A stretch of DNA of 64,000 nucleotides, taken from contig NZ_LN868538.1 of the NCBI RefSeq assembly GCF_001261775.1, positions 1,136,312 to 1,200,311 of the forward strand, in the 5' to 3' direction. The DNA comes from Anaeromassilibacillus senegalensis (lineage in GTDB: Bacteria > Bacillota > Clostridia > Oscillospirales > Acutalibacteraceae). This document shows, piece after piece, positions 7,882 through 15,899 of the stretch; within the stretch, counting starts at the first letter, position 1, and each line of letters begins with the position of its first letter. The position numbers and the translations under genes were made by a program. The notes beneath the pieces were generated by a model that did not search any database, was not told where the DNA came from, and saw nothing but the letters and a program-made list of their open reading frames with translations.

Positions 7882-8658
7882 TCACAGCCAGGGGAACACA
7901 AAAAACTTTGTCAGCGCGAGCAGCTCCCGCCCATAGCTGGCGGACAGGATGTACCAGGGCGTCTCTGCGGGCACGGCGCTGGCGGACAGGCCCTGCCGCC
8001 GCGCGATCTGTACCGCGCGGTATTCGTGATATTGCTCCGTCACAATTACCAGCTCGTGGGCCAGTCCGTTTTCTTCGATGACCGCGCGCGTAAAGGCGAT
8101 GTTCTGCTTGGTATCGGCACTGCCGCCCTCCACATAAATGCGGTGCTCCGCAATCCCCCGGTAGACCAGGCCGCGTTTGATCGCCTCCCCCTCGGAGAGC
8201 TGCAAGTCGTCGTCAAAGCCGCCGCTGGCCACGGCTTGCAGTTCCGGATGCGCCCGCAGGTAATCCGCCGCGCGGTCGATCCGCGCATTCAGCGCGGCGC
8301 TGCCGATTTTGCAGCCCAGCACGACCACTGTGCCGTTTGGCTCCTCCGGCGGCGCGGGCTGCGGCACGACCATGCAGGCGGTCAGGAACGCAAACCAGGC
8401 CATACAGAGCGCAAAGCAGGCCCACAGGCCCCGGCGCAGGAAACGGAACCCCCGCGCATGCGCTGACTGTTCCATCCAATTTCGGACAGGGACATACCAA
8501 ACCGCCCCCGCCATCAGCAGCAAACTGAAGCAGATGCCCATTCCATTGCCGATGTGGAACACACCCCAAAAAATGGGGATGCAAAACCAGACCAGAAGGC
8601 CCGTTCCCAGCAGGAACAGAAGCACCTGCCCGACTATTTTCAGCGTCTTTTTCTTCAT
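7882..8658 (-). CDS. YdcF/SanA-like DUF218 membrane protein
   Basis: 258 residues from the chosen ATG (MKKKTLKIVG). Three hydrophobic segments occupy roughly residues 7-27, 33-57 and 80-100, followed by a soluble domain with the DUF218 signature: VVVLGCKIG, ARIDRAADYL, AVASGGFDDDLQLSEGEAIKRGL, IYVEGGSADTKQNIAFTRAVIEE and VIVTEQYHEYRAVQIARRQGL. DUF218 proteins (E. coli YdcF, SanA, ElyC) are linked to envelope integrity and vancomycin sensitivity, though the reaction is unclear. The frame continues to 8754, but the extra N-terminus overlaps the upstream gene and lacks a ribosome site. It follows the LCP gene on the same strand and may share its envelope-stress operon. Confidence 0.88.
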   Translation of the reverse strand: MKKKTLKIVGQVLLFLLGTGLLVWFCIPIFWGVFHIGNGMGICFSLLLMAGAVWYVPVRNWMEQSAHARGFRFLRRGLWACFALCMAWFAFLTACMVVPQPAPPEEPNGTVVVLGCKIGSAALNARIDRAADYLRAHPELQAVASGGFDDDLQLSEGEAIKRGLVYRGIAEHRIYVEGGSADTKQNIAFTRAVIEENGLAHELVIVTEQYHEYRAVQIARRQGLSASAVPAETPWYILSASYGRELLALTKFFVFPWL

Positions 8659-8686
8659 TCCGTCCTTTTTCTCCCTTTCTATGCAG

Positions 8687-10765
8687 CTATCTGGAGGATA
8701 AATCCGAATATACCTGCCCGTCCAGATGTGTATACCCACGTACAGAATTCGCATGGTTTCCTTTGATATCCACTTTTTCCGATGCGGAACTGTTTACATC
8801 CACACCGTCATAAGCATTTGCCGTGAAGGAAATGCCCATCGGCGCCCGGGGATGTTCGGGATCGTTCAGATCCATCCGCCAGGTGATGGTTTTGTACGCA
8901 TTGGTATAGTACAGGCTGCCGCCTGCCTCACAGAGACGCGCGATGGAATCCGACGCCTGGTACAGTTTTTCTTTGTTTTTCAATGCCTTGCCGTCCCATT
9001 CCGCGCGATAAAGCCCGCCGGATTCATCCTGCCAGTAGATGGTTCCATTCACCGCCAGCATACTGGTGATCCGTCCGGAAACGATTTTGGCGGTTTCCCC
9101 GTTTTGCCACCGGTTGAGTCCGTCTTCGTTTGTATAATACAGAGCGTCCCCATCCCAGTGGAAAAAGCAGCTGTCATCCATCGAGCGGTTAAATGCACAG
9201 ACAAGTTCAATACTTTTATCTGCCTCGAGCCGGTACACATTAATCTGCCAGGGGAGCTTGTCTTCTCTGGCAAACGCATACAGCGAGCCGTTGCTCCACT
9301 GCAAATCCAACAGGGAACCGATGCTCCATTCCAGAATAACCTCTTCCGGGACAACGTTCATCATCAAGCTGGTTTCAACGATCCCGGTTTCCATCCGGTA
9401 CACGGTATTGCCGCGCGAATAGTAGAGATACTCCGGTGTGACCACGAGGTTTTCATGCGGTTCTATTCCCACCGATATGGGAATCCGGTTCTCACCAAGA
9501 CTGTCCATGCGGTAAATCCCGCCGTCCGTCTGGCTGATAAAGTACAAATGACCGTCCAGGACATTCAGCGAGCTGCACGGGGTCTGCGTCAGCGCCGTCT
9601 GCGTGCCGTTCTCCGGATCGTACATACAGATACTGCTGCTGTCGCTGTGGTCGATATAATAGAGGCGCCCGTCCTCCTCCGCCACGATTCCGCCGTTCGC
9701 CAGATTGCCCGGGGTATTGCCCGCCCGCATACGGTCTTCCGACGGTGTGGCCGGCGCAACATACGCGCCGGAGTTATCGGGAAGCTCCTCATAAATAAAT
9801 TCCGCCAGCTCTTTTCCGCAGTCCTTTAATGTAACGGCTTCTTCGTCCTGCGATGCCGGCGCCCGGAGCATCCGCACCGGGCTGTCGAGAAAACCGGGCA
9901 GCCCCAGCAACAGCTCCGTCGTCTGCGAGACGGAAAAGTTGGTATTCGCCACGGAGAGGATGGTATTCGCCAGCGCCGCCAGGTCCTGGCCCTTCACCTG
10001 CCCAGCCAACGCCTGAAAAAGCTTTTCCCGCCGCAGCATCTGGTCATGCTCATCGCCCAGCCGGATGCGGAGATAATAGAGCGCCTGCGTGCCGCTGAGC
10101 TCATAGGTCCCGGCATCAAGCCCGGGCAGGCCAATTTCCAGGCTGCTGCTCAGGGCAAAATACATGGCCTCTTCCGAAGAGAGGTTCAGTGTTACACCGC
10201 CCATCGCGTCGATAATCGCCGGCAGGTCCGCCATGTCCATCTGGAGATACCCGTCCACGCCGACGCCGGCGGCGGCTTCTATCGCGGACGCCGCCTCGCC
10301 CGGGGAGAGACTCTTTCTGGACAGGCGGTTCAAGCTGCGGGTTCCGCCCTCCGGCAGCTCCACAGTCAGGTCGCCGCGGAGGAAGCTGCATTTCAGGACT
10401 TCGCGCCGCCGGTCCAGTGAGAGCAGCATTACACAGTCATTATAGCCGTTTTCGTTGTCCATGCCCAGCACCAGCAGGTTGGTCACCTGGCTGTCGCGGT
10501 AAACGCCGTCCGTGATGGTCACGCCCTCGTTGCCGGGGGCGGACAGGCCGGAGGTCGTGCCCTCCTGGTTGAGGACGCGCTGCATCGTGGGCAGTCCCAG
10601 GCCGAACAACAGGATCAAACAGGCGGCGACAGCCATCGGGGCCATCCAGCGCGGGCGCGCGGGGTTCGGGTGGGCGCGGTAATCCTCCAGATTCTGCACC
10701 AGGCGCTGTTGAAAGGCCTTATCGGCGTACAGCTTGCGGTAGCCGGATTGGTATTCCCGTTTCAT
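8687..10765 (-). CDS. LytR-CpsA-Psr (LCP) domain protein fused to a beta-propeller domain; likely partner of the ECF sigma factor
   Basis: 692 residues. Residues 1-40 are a charged cytosolic tail, 41-62 one membrane segment, about 94-310 an LCP domain (TNLLVLGMDNENGYNDCVML, LRGDLTVELPEGGTRSLNRLS, VDGYLQMDMADLPAIIDAMGGV, GTQALYYLRIRLGDEHDQMLRREKL in pieces). About 350-690 are repeated blades of the DUF5050 type with 'DGRLYYID', 'DGHLYFIS', 'EYLYYSR', 'GDALYYTN', 'NGTIYWQD' and 'GGSLYYTN'. LCP enzymes transfer glycopolymers to peptidoglycan outside the cell. Here the usual IPRDT is altered to FLRGDL. The gene overlaps the ECF sigma gene by four bases, the position normally taken by an anti-sigma factor, so the N-terminal tail may bind the sigma factor. 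Confidence 0.88.
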   Translation of the reverse strand: MKREYQSGYRKLYADKAFQQRLVQNLEDYRAHPNPARPRWMAPMAVAACLILLFGLGLPTMQRVLNQEGTTSGLSAPGNEGVTITDGVYRDSQVTNLLVLGMDNENGYNDCVMLLSLDRRREVLKCSFLRGDLTVELPEGGTRSLNRLSRKSLSPGEAASAIEAAAGVGVDGYLQMDMADLPAIIDAMGGVTLNLSSEEAMYFALSSSLEIGLPGLDAGTYELSGTQALYYLRIRLGDEHDQMLRREKLFQALAGQVKGQDLAALANTILSVANTNFSVSQTTELLLGLPGFLDSPVRMLRAPASQDEEAVTLKDCGKELAEFIYEELPDNSGAYVAPATPSEDRMRAGNTPGNLANGGIVAEEDGRLYYIDHSDSSSICMYDPENGTQTALTQTPCSSLNVLDGHLYFISQTDGGIYRMDSLGENRIPISVGIEPHENLVVTPEYLYYSRGNTVYRMETGIVETSLMMNVVPEEVILEWSIGSLLDLQWSNGSLYAFAREDKLPWQINVYRLEADKSIELVCAFNRSMDDSCFFHWDGDALYYTNEDGLNRWQNGETAKIVSGRITSMLAVNGTIYWQDESGGLYRAEWDGKALKNKEKLYQASDSIARLCEAGGSLYYTNAYKTITWRMDLNDPEHPRAPMGISFTANAYDGVDVNSSASEKVDIKGNHANSVRGYTHLDGQVYSDLSSR

Positions 10766-11232
10766 TCGATCTCCTCCTTCAGGGCCTGCGCCAGCATTCC
10801 CCGTGCGCGGCTCAGGCGCGACGAGATGGTGTTGGGCCGGCTATGTAAAATCTCTGCGATCTCCTTTGTGGAGTAGCCTTCAAAGTAGTACAAGTGAACG
10901 ACGGTGCGGTACTTGGCTGGCAGCGTCGATACTGCGTGAAGCACCTCGTTTTCCACCGGGTCCAGCGCGGGGATGCTCTCGTCCAACTCTGTCCGTTTGC
11001 GGTTCCACGCGCAGGCAAGGCGGTTGCGGCAGTGGTTGATCGCCACACGGAGCAGCCAGGCTTTTTCGTGCTCTTCACTGGTGAATTCCGGCGCTTTCTC
11101 AATATATTTCAGCAGGACCTCCTGCACAGCGTCTTCGGCCTCCGATCGGTTGTTCAGCTGTGAGAACGTCACGCGCAACAGCATGGTGGCGTATTCCTCC
11201 ACGACGCGCTCGATTTCCAGGTTTGTCCGCAA
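10762..11232 (-). CDS. ECF RNA polymerase sigma factor
   Basis: 156 residues with sigma region 2 (ATMLLRVTFSQLNNRSEAEDAVQEVLLKY split) and region 4 (LPAKYRTVVHLYYFEGYSTKEIAEIL, then SRPNTISSRLSRARG). The track start at 11319 adds about 30 unlikely residues. A TTG at 11232 with GGAGGTG six bases upstream gives the standard start MRTNLEIERVVEEYA. ECF factors direct envelope-stress or surface regulons and are usually held by a membrane anti-sigma factor in the next gene; here that gene encodes an LCP-propeller protein. A 16-bp inverted repeat sits in the leader. Confidence 0.92.
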   Translation of the reverse strand: MRTNLEIERVVEEYATMLLRVTFSQLNNRSEAEDAVQEVLLKYIEKAPEFTSEEHEKAWLLRVAINHCRNRLACAWNRKRTELDESIPALDPVENEVLHAVSTLPAKYRTVVHLYYFEGYSTKEIAEILHSRPNTISSRLSRARGMLAQALKEEIE

Positions 11233-11262
11233 TCCCCTCACCTCCCCTCTTTTTATAACACA

Positions 11263-11282
11263 AAGCAAACGGGGGTTTGCTT
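11263..11282. promoter_or_regulatory. Inverted repeat in the ECF sigma leader
   Basis: AAGCAAAC-GGGG-GTTTGCTT, perfect 8-bp arms, 30 bp upstream of the TTG start. Just upstream on the same strand is TTATAAT, a likely -10. It could be an operator or a leader hairpin. Confidence 0.5.
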
Positions 11283-11306
11283 GCATGACGGTTCTATTAT
11301 AACGCA

Positions 11307-11333
11307 AAAAAGCCCCCAAAGGGGGGCTTGGAA
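11307..11333 (-). terminator. Terminator of the XRE / 37-aa ORF pair
   Basis: On the minus strand, AAGCCCCCC/GGGGGCTT forms a GC-rich stem followed by TTTTTTG, before the ECF promoter. Confidence 0.8.
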
Positions 11334-11367
11334 AAGATTGGTTTTTAAAAAGCAGATATTTATTGAA

Positions 11368-11481
11368 TCATTTGGCCAGCGCCTGAAATGCCTCCAGATT
11401 TTCCTCTATCAGCTCGTCTGCCAATTTTTCAATTGACTCTTTATCACTTGTTACGTGTACAAGTACATTTTGATTCAACAT
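11368..11481 (-). CDS. 37-aa small protein translationally coupled to the XRE gene
   Basis: Too short for most gene callers. Its ATG (11479-11481) lies inside the last codons of the XRE gene, so start and stop overlap as ATGTTGA. It reads MLNQNVLVHVTSDKE, then an acidic amphipathic helix (SIEKLADELIEENLEAFQALAK). The frame ends 35 bp before a strong terminator, so it sits inside the same transcript. Length, coupling and helical composition suggest a real small protein, possibly a partner or modulator of the XRE regulator; no family is recognised. Confidence 0.55.
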   Translation of the reverse strand: MLNQNVLVHVTSDKESIEKLADELIEENLEAFQALAK

Positions 11482-11687
11482 AGCTCGTCCCGCACCAGTT
11501 CGTCCAGTGTCAGGCCGTAGCGCTGGCACAGCCGGAGCAGGCAGTCAATTGGCGGAACGACGTATCCGTTTTCGTAGCAGGCATAAACCGACCTGTGGAT
11601 TTTAAGTTCGTTCGCCAACTCTTGACGGGTATTCCCCGAGCGGCGGCGAAGGACCCGAAGGTTATTGGCAAGGGGGAGGTTTTGCAT
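11475..11687 (-). CDS. XRE-family transcriptional regulator (70 aa)
   Basis: A compact Cro/C1-type helix-turn-helix protein: LRVLRRRSGNTRQELANELK, HRSVYACYENGYVVPPIDCLL, then YGLTLDELVRDELC. The ribosome site AGGAAGTG precedes the ATG by about nine bases, and a sigma-A promoter lies at 11716-11744. It is divergent from a ribbon-helix-helix gene and coupled to a 37-aa ORF downstream. Probably a local repressor; no phage functions are near. Confidence 0.87.
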   Translation of the reverse strand: MQNLPLANNLRVLRRRSGNTRQELANELKIHRSVYACYENGYVVPPIDCLLRLCQRYGLTLDELVRDELC

Positions 11688-11715
11688 TTTTATTCACTTC
11701 CTGAACTTTTTCTTT

Positions 11716-11744
11716 ATTGTAACACTATCTCCAATATTTTGCAA
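11716..11744 (-). promoter_or_regulatory. Sigma-A promoter of the XRE gene
   Basis: On the minus strand TTGCAA (11739-11744), exactly 17 bp, TACAAT (11716-11721). Confidence 0.72.
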
Positions 11745-11826
11745 GACAAACGCAATACATATTTCTTAGCAGATTTGCCGCATACTATATGTAATACAAT
11801 CGTAGCACTTAAAGAGGGTAACGTAT

Positions 11827-12024
11827 ATGAAAAAGTTCAAGATACCTCGAATTCCGCCGACTACAAGCAAAAGCGTTCGTTTTCCAAATGATATGATTGA
11901 GGAAGTTGAAAAGGCTATTGTCGGAAAAGAATGCAACTTTTCTGCTTTTGTCATTGAAGCGGTTCGGATTGCCTTGGAAAATTTGAAGGAAGCCGAGATG
12001 GAAGAAAAAGAGCATACAGAATAA
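11827..12024 (+). CDS. Ribbon-helix-helix (CopG-like, YlcI/YnfO-type) small protein
   Basis: 65 residues. The core TSKSVRFPNDMIEEVEKAI / CNFSAFVIEAVRIALENLK has the beta-strand plus two-helix pattern of ribbon-helix-helix DNA-binding proteins. AGAGGG lies eight bases before the ATG. Such proteins act as dimeric or tetrameric repressors, often antitoxin-like, but no toxin partner follows; a terminator comes directly after the stop. Function beyond DNA binding is unknown. Confidence 0.78.
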   Translation: MKKFKIPRIPPTTSKSVRFPNDMIEEVEKAIVGKECNFSAFVIEAVRIALENLKEAEMEEKEHTE

Positions 12025-12062
12025 AACAGGATGTACCAGACAATATGGTGCATCCTGTTTTT
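12022..12062 (+). terminator. Rho-independent terminator of the RHH gene
   Basis: AAACAGGATGTACC/GGTGCATCCTGTTT with one mismatch, followed by TTTTC. Confidence 0.85.
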
Positions 12063-12107
12063 CATATTCTTTATGCTTTTATTAATCATATTACTTTTTA
12101 TGCTTTT

Positions 12108-12790
12108 GATAAAGCGAGAGAAAACCGCTGGTTGCCCTCATGCCGGGCGGCACCAACTTTCGGTCTTGCCACGAAAGTTGGACAAAGGCACGCGTAGGGG
12201 GGCGCGAGAGCTGGGCTCCGGATTAGTTCGACTCACGCCCCCCTACACCCCCGGTATCCCCATATACCTTAAATGCTCAGGGAGAGCAATGTGCTTTTCA
12301 TTGACGGCGGAGCTCCGGTTTTTCTATGCTTTATGGGGATTCTTTGCCCAGGGTCAGCTGGGTGTTTTTAACTTTCAACAAGAAAATTTAATCAAGTTAC
12401 CGGCTGAGATGTCACACGGGAGTTGGTACTTTCTGTCGCGGGCATCCGTGGATCTGTGCTTATATAAGCTTCCGCCCGCGCCGTCCCGACCGGAGGTCCG
12501 CCCCCATACACCCTCGGTATCCTCATATCCCTGAATAGCTCAGGGAGAGCCGTGTGCTTTTCATTGCCGGGGGAGCTTTGGCTTTCTGTTTTTTTATTTT
12601 GGCTTTCATGTGGTTGTCGGTCAGGTTTGCTTTTTATGAGTTTTATGCCAAATTATCAGCTGGGCTTTATCATTTTACATGAGGACGTTGTTGGGTGGAA
12701 CCTCTGCGTTTTTTTATAGCATTCAACCTTATGGGAAAACCACCGTAGGTGCGGAAGACCTTGCACGTCCCGTCCCAACCAGAGGTCTAA
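12108..12790. repeat. Type-1 dispersed repeat, inverted, with a type-2 edge
   Basis: Begins with the type-2 edge piece GAGAAAACCGCTGGTTGCCC and the GGCACCAACTTTCGGTCTTG piece, then two successive inverted type-1 units. Each has GGTATCC..CATA, CAGGGAGAGC and GTGCTTTTCATTG; they end with ATGGGAAAACCACCGTAGG and CCCGTCCCAACCAGAGGTC. ORFs across it, such as the frame from 12031, are repeat-derived and not credible genes. Confidence 0.8.
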
Positions 12791-12794
12791 AAGC

Positions 12795-12836
12795 GAGAAG
12801 GGCCCCGGCGGAATAAAAACCGCCGGGGCCCTTCTC
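12795..12836. terminator. 17-bp perfect hairpin, probable terminator-like element
   Basis: GAGAAGGGCCCCGGCGG / CCGCCGGGGCCCTTCTC with loop AATAAAAA. It has no long T-run on either side, and no active gene clearly ends into it. The stretch 12837-13080 that follows is AT-rich and holds no supportable gene. Confidence 0.5.
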
Positions 12837-13110
12837 AGCTTTGGAACCTATATTACTAAGGAGAAGATGTAGGAGCAAGTACCCAATTTTATCCTTCCGG
12901 ATGACCATTGCTTTTTCAATACTTCTTTTGTCTTTATCGATACCGGTCCAACATTTGTCTAAATTATAATCTTTTTGCATAAATAAGTCAATATTTTTCA
13001 CATAAACTATTTTATTTGTTTCACGGACTGTCCGCAAAGGCGTCCAGGCTTGCGTTTTTATCTTATATCCTTTAGAATGGGAGGAAATGATTATATCGGA
13101 GGGACGCACG

Positions 13111-13632
13111 ATGCCAAGGCCATCCACAAAATCCGGTCTGCTCGAGGCAGCCAACGGCCAGTTTTCCAAACTGTGGAAACTAATTGACAGCCTGCCGGAC
13201 GAAGAACAGACCGCTGTGTTTCAATTTGAGGACCGGGACAAAAACCTGCGGGACATCCTGATTCATCTATACGAGTGGCATCAGCTGCTTTTAAAATGGA
13301 TACAAAGCAATCAAAGCGGCATTTCTGCGCCCTTTTTGCCCGCGCCGTACAACTGGAAAACCTATCCGCAGATGAACGTGGGGTTTTGGGAAAAACATCA
13401 GGATACCCCGTACGGCACTTCTATGGAAATGCTCAAAGAGAGCCATGCCCAGGTGATGCAGATCATAGAGGGCTTCACCGACGAGGAATTGTTTGAGAAG
13501 AAGCACTTTTCCTGGACAGGCACCACTTCTCTGGGCAGTTACTGTATCTCGGCAACCTCCAGCCATTACGATTGGGCGATAAAAAAGATCAAGCTGCACC
13601 ATAAAACGTACAAAGAAGCAACCCGTGTGTGA
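13111..13632 (+). CDS. ClbS/DfsB-family four-helix-bundle protein
   Basis: 173 residues from an ATG with GGAGGG seven bases upstream (an earlier in-frame ATG at 13087 lacks a site). Family motifs are clear: MPRPSTKSGLLEAA, DRDKNLRDILIHLYEWHQLL, FLPAPYNWKTYPQMN, FWEKHQDTPY, FSWTGTTSLGSYCISATSSH and YDWAIKKIK. The founding member ClbS is a cyclopropane hydrolase that protects the colibactin producer; DfsB-type relatives are DinB-like proteins of mostly unknown activity. Without a colibactin cluster here, a general resistance or stress role is the safest reading. It is an isolated gene. Confidence 0.88.
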   Translation: MPRPSTKSGLLEAANGQFSKLWKLIDSLPDEEQTAVFQFEDRDKNLRDILIHLYEWHQLLLKWIQSNQSGISAPFLPAPYNWKTYPQMNVGFWEKHQDTPYGTSMEMLKESHAQVMQIIEGFTDEELFEKKHFSWTGTTSLGSYCISATSSHYDWAIKKIKLHHKTYKEATRV

Positions 13633-13776
13633 GGCAATCATACGATTGTGTCTCATTGGGCGTTGCCCTTTTGGCCTGCTTCCTTGCCGCTTCTGGAACA
13701 GCAATATTCTGACCATCATACAACATTTTATTGCAACCTGCCGCCGTGCGAAAAAAGGCGGCGGCACTATATGCAC

Positions 13777-13818
13777 AAAGGCCGGTGATTTCAAATTTGA
13801 AATCACCGGCCTTTTGTA
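13777..13818. terminator. Bidirectional terminator between ClbS-like and nitroreductase genes
   Basis: AAGGCCGGTGATTTCAAA directly abuts its reverse complement TTTGAAATCACCGGCCTT, an 18-bp perfect palindrome with T-runs on both strands. Confidence 0.9.
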
Positions 13819-13825
13819 AATGTTT

Positions 13826-14539
13826 TTAAGAAAGAATCCCGAATGGGTAGTATCCCGCTTTGTTCGGGATTTCTGTGGTGCGGGTAAAATGAAACGGCTT
13901 CCCGGTTTCTTTGCAGGCCAGCGCATAGTGGCACAGGCCGATGCCCATATCGGTATCTGAATGTTTGTAGAGCAGGGAAACCGGCAAACCCAGCTTGCGC
14001 TGATAGACAAGGGTTTTGCCGTCCTGTTTTTCAAAATACCAGGGCTGTGTGTTCAGGCCGGACGGAGCCAAATGGGCCGCCTGAATGCAAACATCGTCCG
14101 GCGCGTTGGTGACGTCTGCAATCGGCTTGCGCTTGAATTCCCCTTTGGTCCGGTGTACCGACTCCGGCGAGCGGCCAAACGCGATGGTAATCACGTCCCC
14201 CTTGGATTCTTTTGTGTTTTCAGCGTCCTTTGACTCGCCGAGCCAGACGCAGCCAAGCTCCATCGCGTCAAACCACATAACAAGCTGTTCAAATACAAAG
14301 CCGATATTCTCCGCTTCTCCCGGTTTCCCCTGTCCGCCGATGATCAGATAATGTGGCGCTTCCACATGGTAAAGGCCCTTTACCTTCCGGGTAAAACGGT
14401 ATTGCACCGGCAAACCGGGATCAAGCGGTTCAAACCCCTTGATTGCCTCTTCAATAGCTGCCAGTTCCTCCTGTTTTAAGGGCTGCATGTCGTATTTCCG
14501 GCAGGATTTCCGCTGTGCGATGGATTGATATAAGTTCAT
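13826..14539 (-). CDS. Nitroreductase-family flavoprotein
   Basis: 237 residues. The N-terminus has the FMN-binding RKSCRKYDMQPL, the middle VQYRFTRKV and YLIIGGQGKPG, and the C-terminal half APSGLNTQPWYFEKQDG and TDMGIGLCHYALACKETGKPF. It resembles the two-domain 'nitroreductase family' seen in clostridia, in which a C-terminal copy of the active-site motif (SGLNTQPW) provides FMN contacts. It likely reduces nitro or quinone substrates with NAD(P)H; the natural substrate is unknown. It is not obviously co-transcribed with its neighbours. A small gap separates it from the cupin gene. Confidence 0.85.
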   Translation of the reverse strand: MNLYQSIAQRKSCRKYDMQPLKQEELAAIEEAIKGFEPLDPGLPVQYRFTRKVKGLYHVEAPHYLIIGGQGKPGEAENIGFVFEQLVMWFDAMELGCVWLGESKDAENTKESKGDVITIAFGRSPESVHRTKGEFKRKPIADVTNAPDDVCIQAAHLAPSGLNTQPWYFEKQDGKTLVYQRKLGLPVSLLYKHSDTDMGIGLCHYALACKETGKPFHFTRTTEIPNKAGYYPFGILS

Positions 14540-14602
14540 GGCAAACGCTCCTTTGCTGTAAGAAACCGCGGATCAGACGATGGGATAAACGTTCATTTGC
14601 CG

Positions 14603-14950
14603 TTAATCCTCATATAAATCTCCGCTGTTTTCTTTATTCAGTGTGCCCTCTAATTCGATCATTAAAAACCTGGTCAACGATTTGACCACCGGTCGATGCA
14701 AAACGCCTTTGGGAACAATGATACATTCCCCTTCGTCCACCCTGGTCAATCCGTCCTTTGTTTCCAGTTGAAAGCCTCCTTCAAGGACATAGAACAGTTC
14801 ATCCGAGTTCTCATGGACATGAAAGTCCAAGGTTCTGTTTTCCACATTGACGACACTCAAAGTATGCCCGTTCAGACGGCCCACTTTCTCATAAACATAT
14901 AGCTGATTGACTTTGTTGGCTTCCGCCAGTAAATTGATTTTGTCTAACAT
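14603..14950 (-). CDS. Cupin-domain protein
   Basis: 115 residues forming a single cupin barrel. Motif 1 is FHVHENSDELFYVLEGGF, with His/His/Glu metal ligands, and motif 2 is GECIIVPKGVLHRPV with the final His. Small cupins of this type bind a divalent metal and may act as isomerases, dioxygenases or sensors of small molecules; nothing nearby fixes the substrate. The tail is acidic (NKENSGDLYED). It is probably co-oriented with, but separately translated from, the nitroreductase. Confidence 0.85.
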   Translation of the reverse strand: MLDKINLLAEANKVNQLYVYEKVGRLNGHTLSVVNVENRTLDFHVHENSDELFYVLEGGFQLETKDGLTRVDEGECIIVPKGVLHRPVVKSLTRFLMIELEGTLNKENSGDLYED

Positions 14951-15110
14951 ATGAAGTCAGCCTCCCGCCTGCTGAATCTTATTTACATAATCCCACTAGA
15001 ACGACTCGTTTGCTTTTTATGTCCACCGGGGTACATGTTGGTTGTCCGTCCTCTCCTCAATATTCCTATTCCAGGTTAAAGCTCAAACAGCCAGCCCTGC
15101 TCTCTTTGGT

Positions 15111-15899
15111 TTACGAGCCATAAAACATTAGATATTTCTCCAGATTAGTCTTTATATATGACACGCTATGATGTCCCGGGAAAATATGATTTTGTGATGC
15201 AATCCCTTTTCTCTGCAATATGTCCTGCAAAATCGCACACCCCTCGTAGAATCCACCCTCGTCCTGATCGCCGGCATCAAGATAAACAGTTAAGCCGTCC
15301 GGCATGAAAGGACTCTTTGCAATGGATATGGGGTCATAGGCCTTCCATATGTCCATATTTTTAAAGAATGGCTGATCCTCTTCCTCAAGCCGCAATTCTA
15401 CGGCAGGCATGTGCCCCCCTACCTTGGTGAATAGGTCTGGATGCCGGAACGCATTGTGAAGCGCCGCATAGCCGCCGCCGGATGCGCCGCCGATATACCG
15501 TCCGCTTCTATTTGGGACAGTGCGGTATGTACGGTCGATCAAGGGAATGACTTCATCAATCAAATAATCTTCATACCGTCCGATCTGAATGCTGTTCTTC
15601 CCGTCTGAACCAGTAACATTCTCAAATACAGGGGCTGAATTCATCCCTCGGCTGTTCTCGATCCGTGGGCAGACAATGATCATCGGCTTGATCTCTCCAT
15701 TTTGTATCATGCGGTCCGCCAACGTGTCCATTTCCAATAGGGACAGAATTGTTTCATCCCCGCTTCTCCCATGCAGAAAATACAGGACGGGCAAGGGCGG
15801 CAATTTATCGTAGTCCCGCGGCAGATACACCATTGCCCGCATGTATTTGTTCAGTATGTTGCTGTAAAATGGAAGCGCCTCCACTTTTAATGCGCTCAA
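15111..15899 (-). CDS. Alpha/beta-hydrolase, esterase D/Fes-type
   Basis: 262 residues. The nucleophile elbow is GGASGGGYAALHNAF, the oxyanion/strand motif LPVLYFLHGRSGDE, the acid probably in YLDAGDQDEGG and the catalytic histidine in FPGHHSVSYIK. This is the putative-esterase family that includes tributyrin esterase, antigen 85 relatives and enterochelin esterase. No signal peptide is present, so it should be cytoplasmic. The natural ester is unknown. It has no recognisable operon partner; the gap of 160 bp to the cupin gene holds no further signal. Confidence 0.87.
   Translation of the reverse strand: MSALKVEALPFYSNILNKYMRAMVYLPRDYDKLPPLPVLYFLHGRSGDETILSLLEMDTLADRMIQNGEIKPMIIVCPRIENSRGMNSAPVFENVTGSDGKNSIQIGRYEDYLIDEVIPLIDRTYRTVPNRSGRYIGGASGGGYAALHNAFRHPDLFTKVGGHMPAVELRLEEEDQPFFKNMDIWKAYDPISIAKSPFMPDGLTVYLDAGDQDEGGFYEGCAILQDILQRKGIASQNHIFPGHHSVSYIKTNLEKYLMFYGS

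Noticed and set aside
11827..12024. Toxin-antitoxin operon for the RHH genes at 11827, 28717 and 59562
   Set aside because: None has an adjacent toxin-like gene; each is followed by a terminator, a repeat or an unrelated small gene.
12031..12534. ORF with KREKTAGCPHAGRH reading through the repeat
   Set aside because: The same peptide pieces appear from every type-1/type-2 copy (also 2732-3163, 19329-19721 and 53679-53981), with frames broken at different points and no start signals. They are translations of a non-coding repeat.
12729..13169. 146-aa minus-strand ORF with a plausible-looking middle
   Set aside because: It runs through the 17-bp hairpin and a type-1 repeat and overlaps the ClbS-like gene on the opposite strand; no ribosome site supports it.
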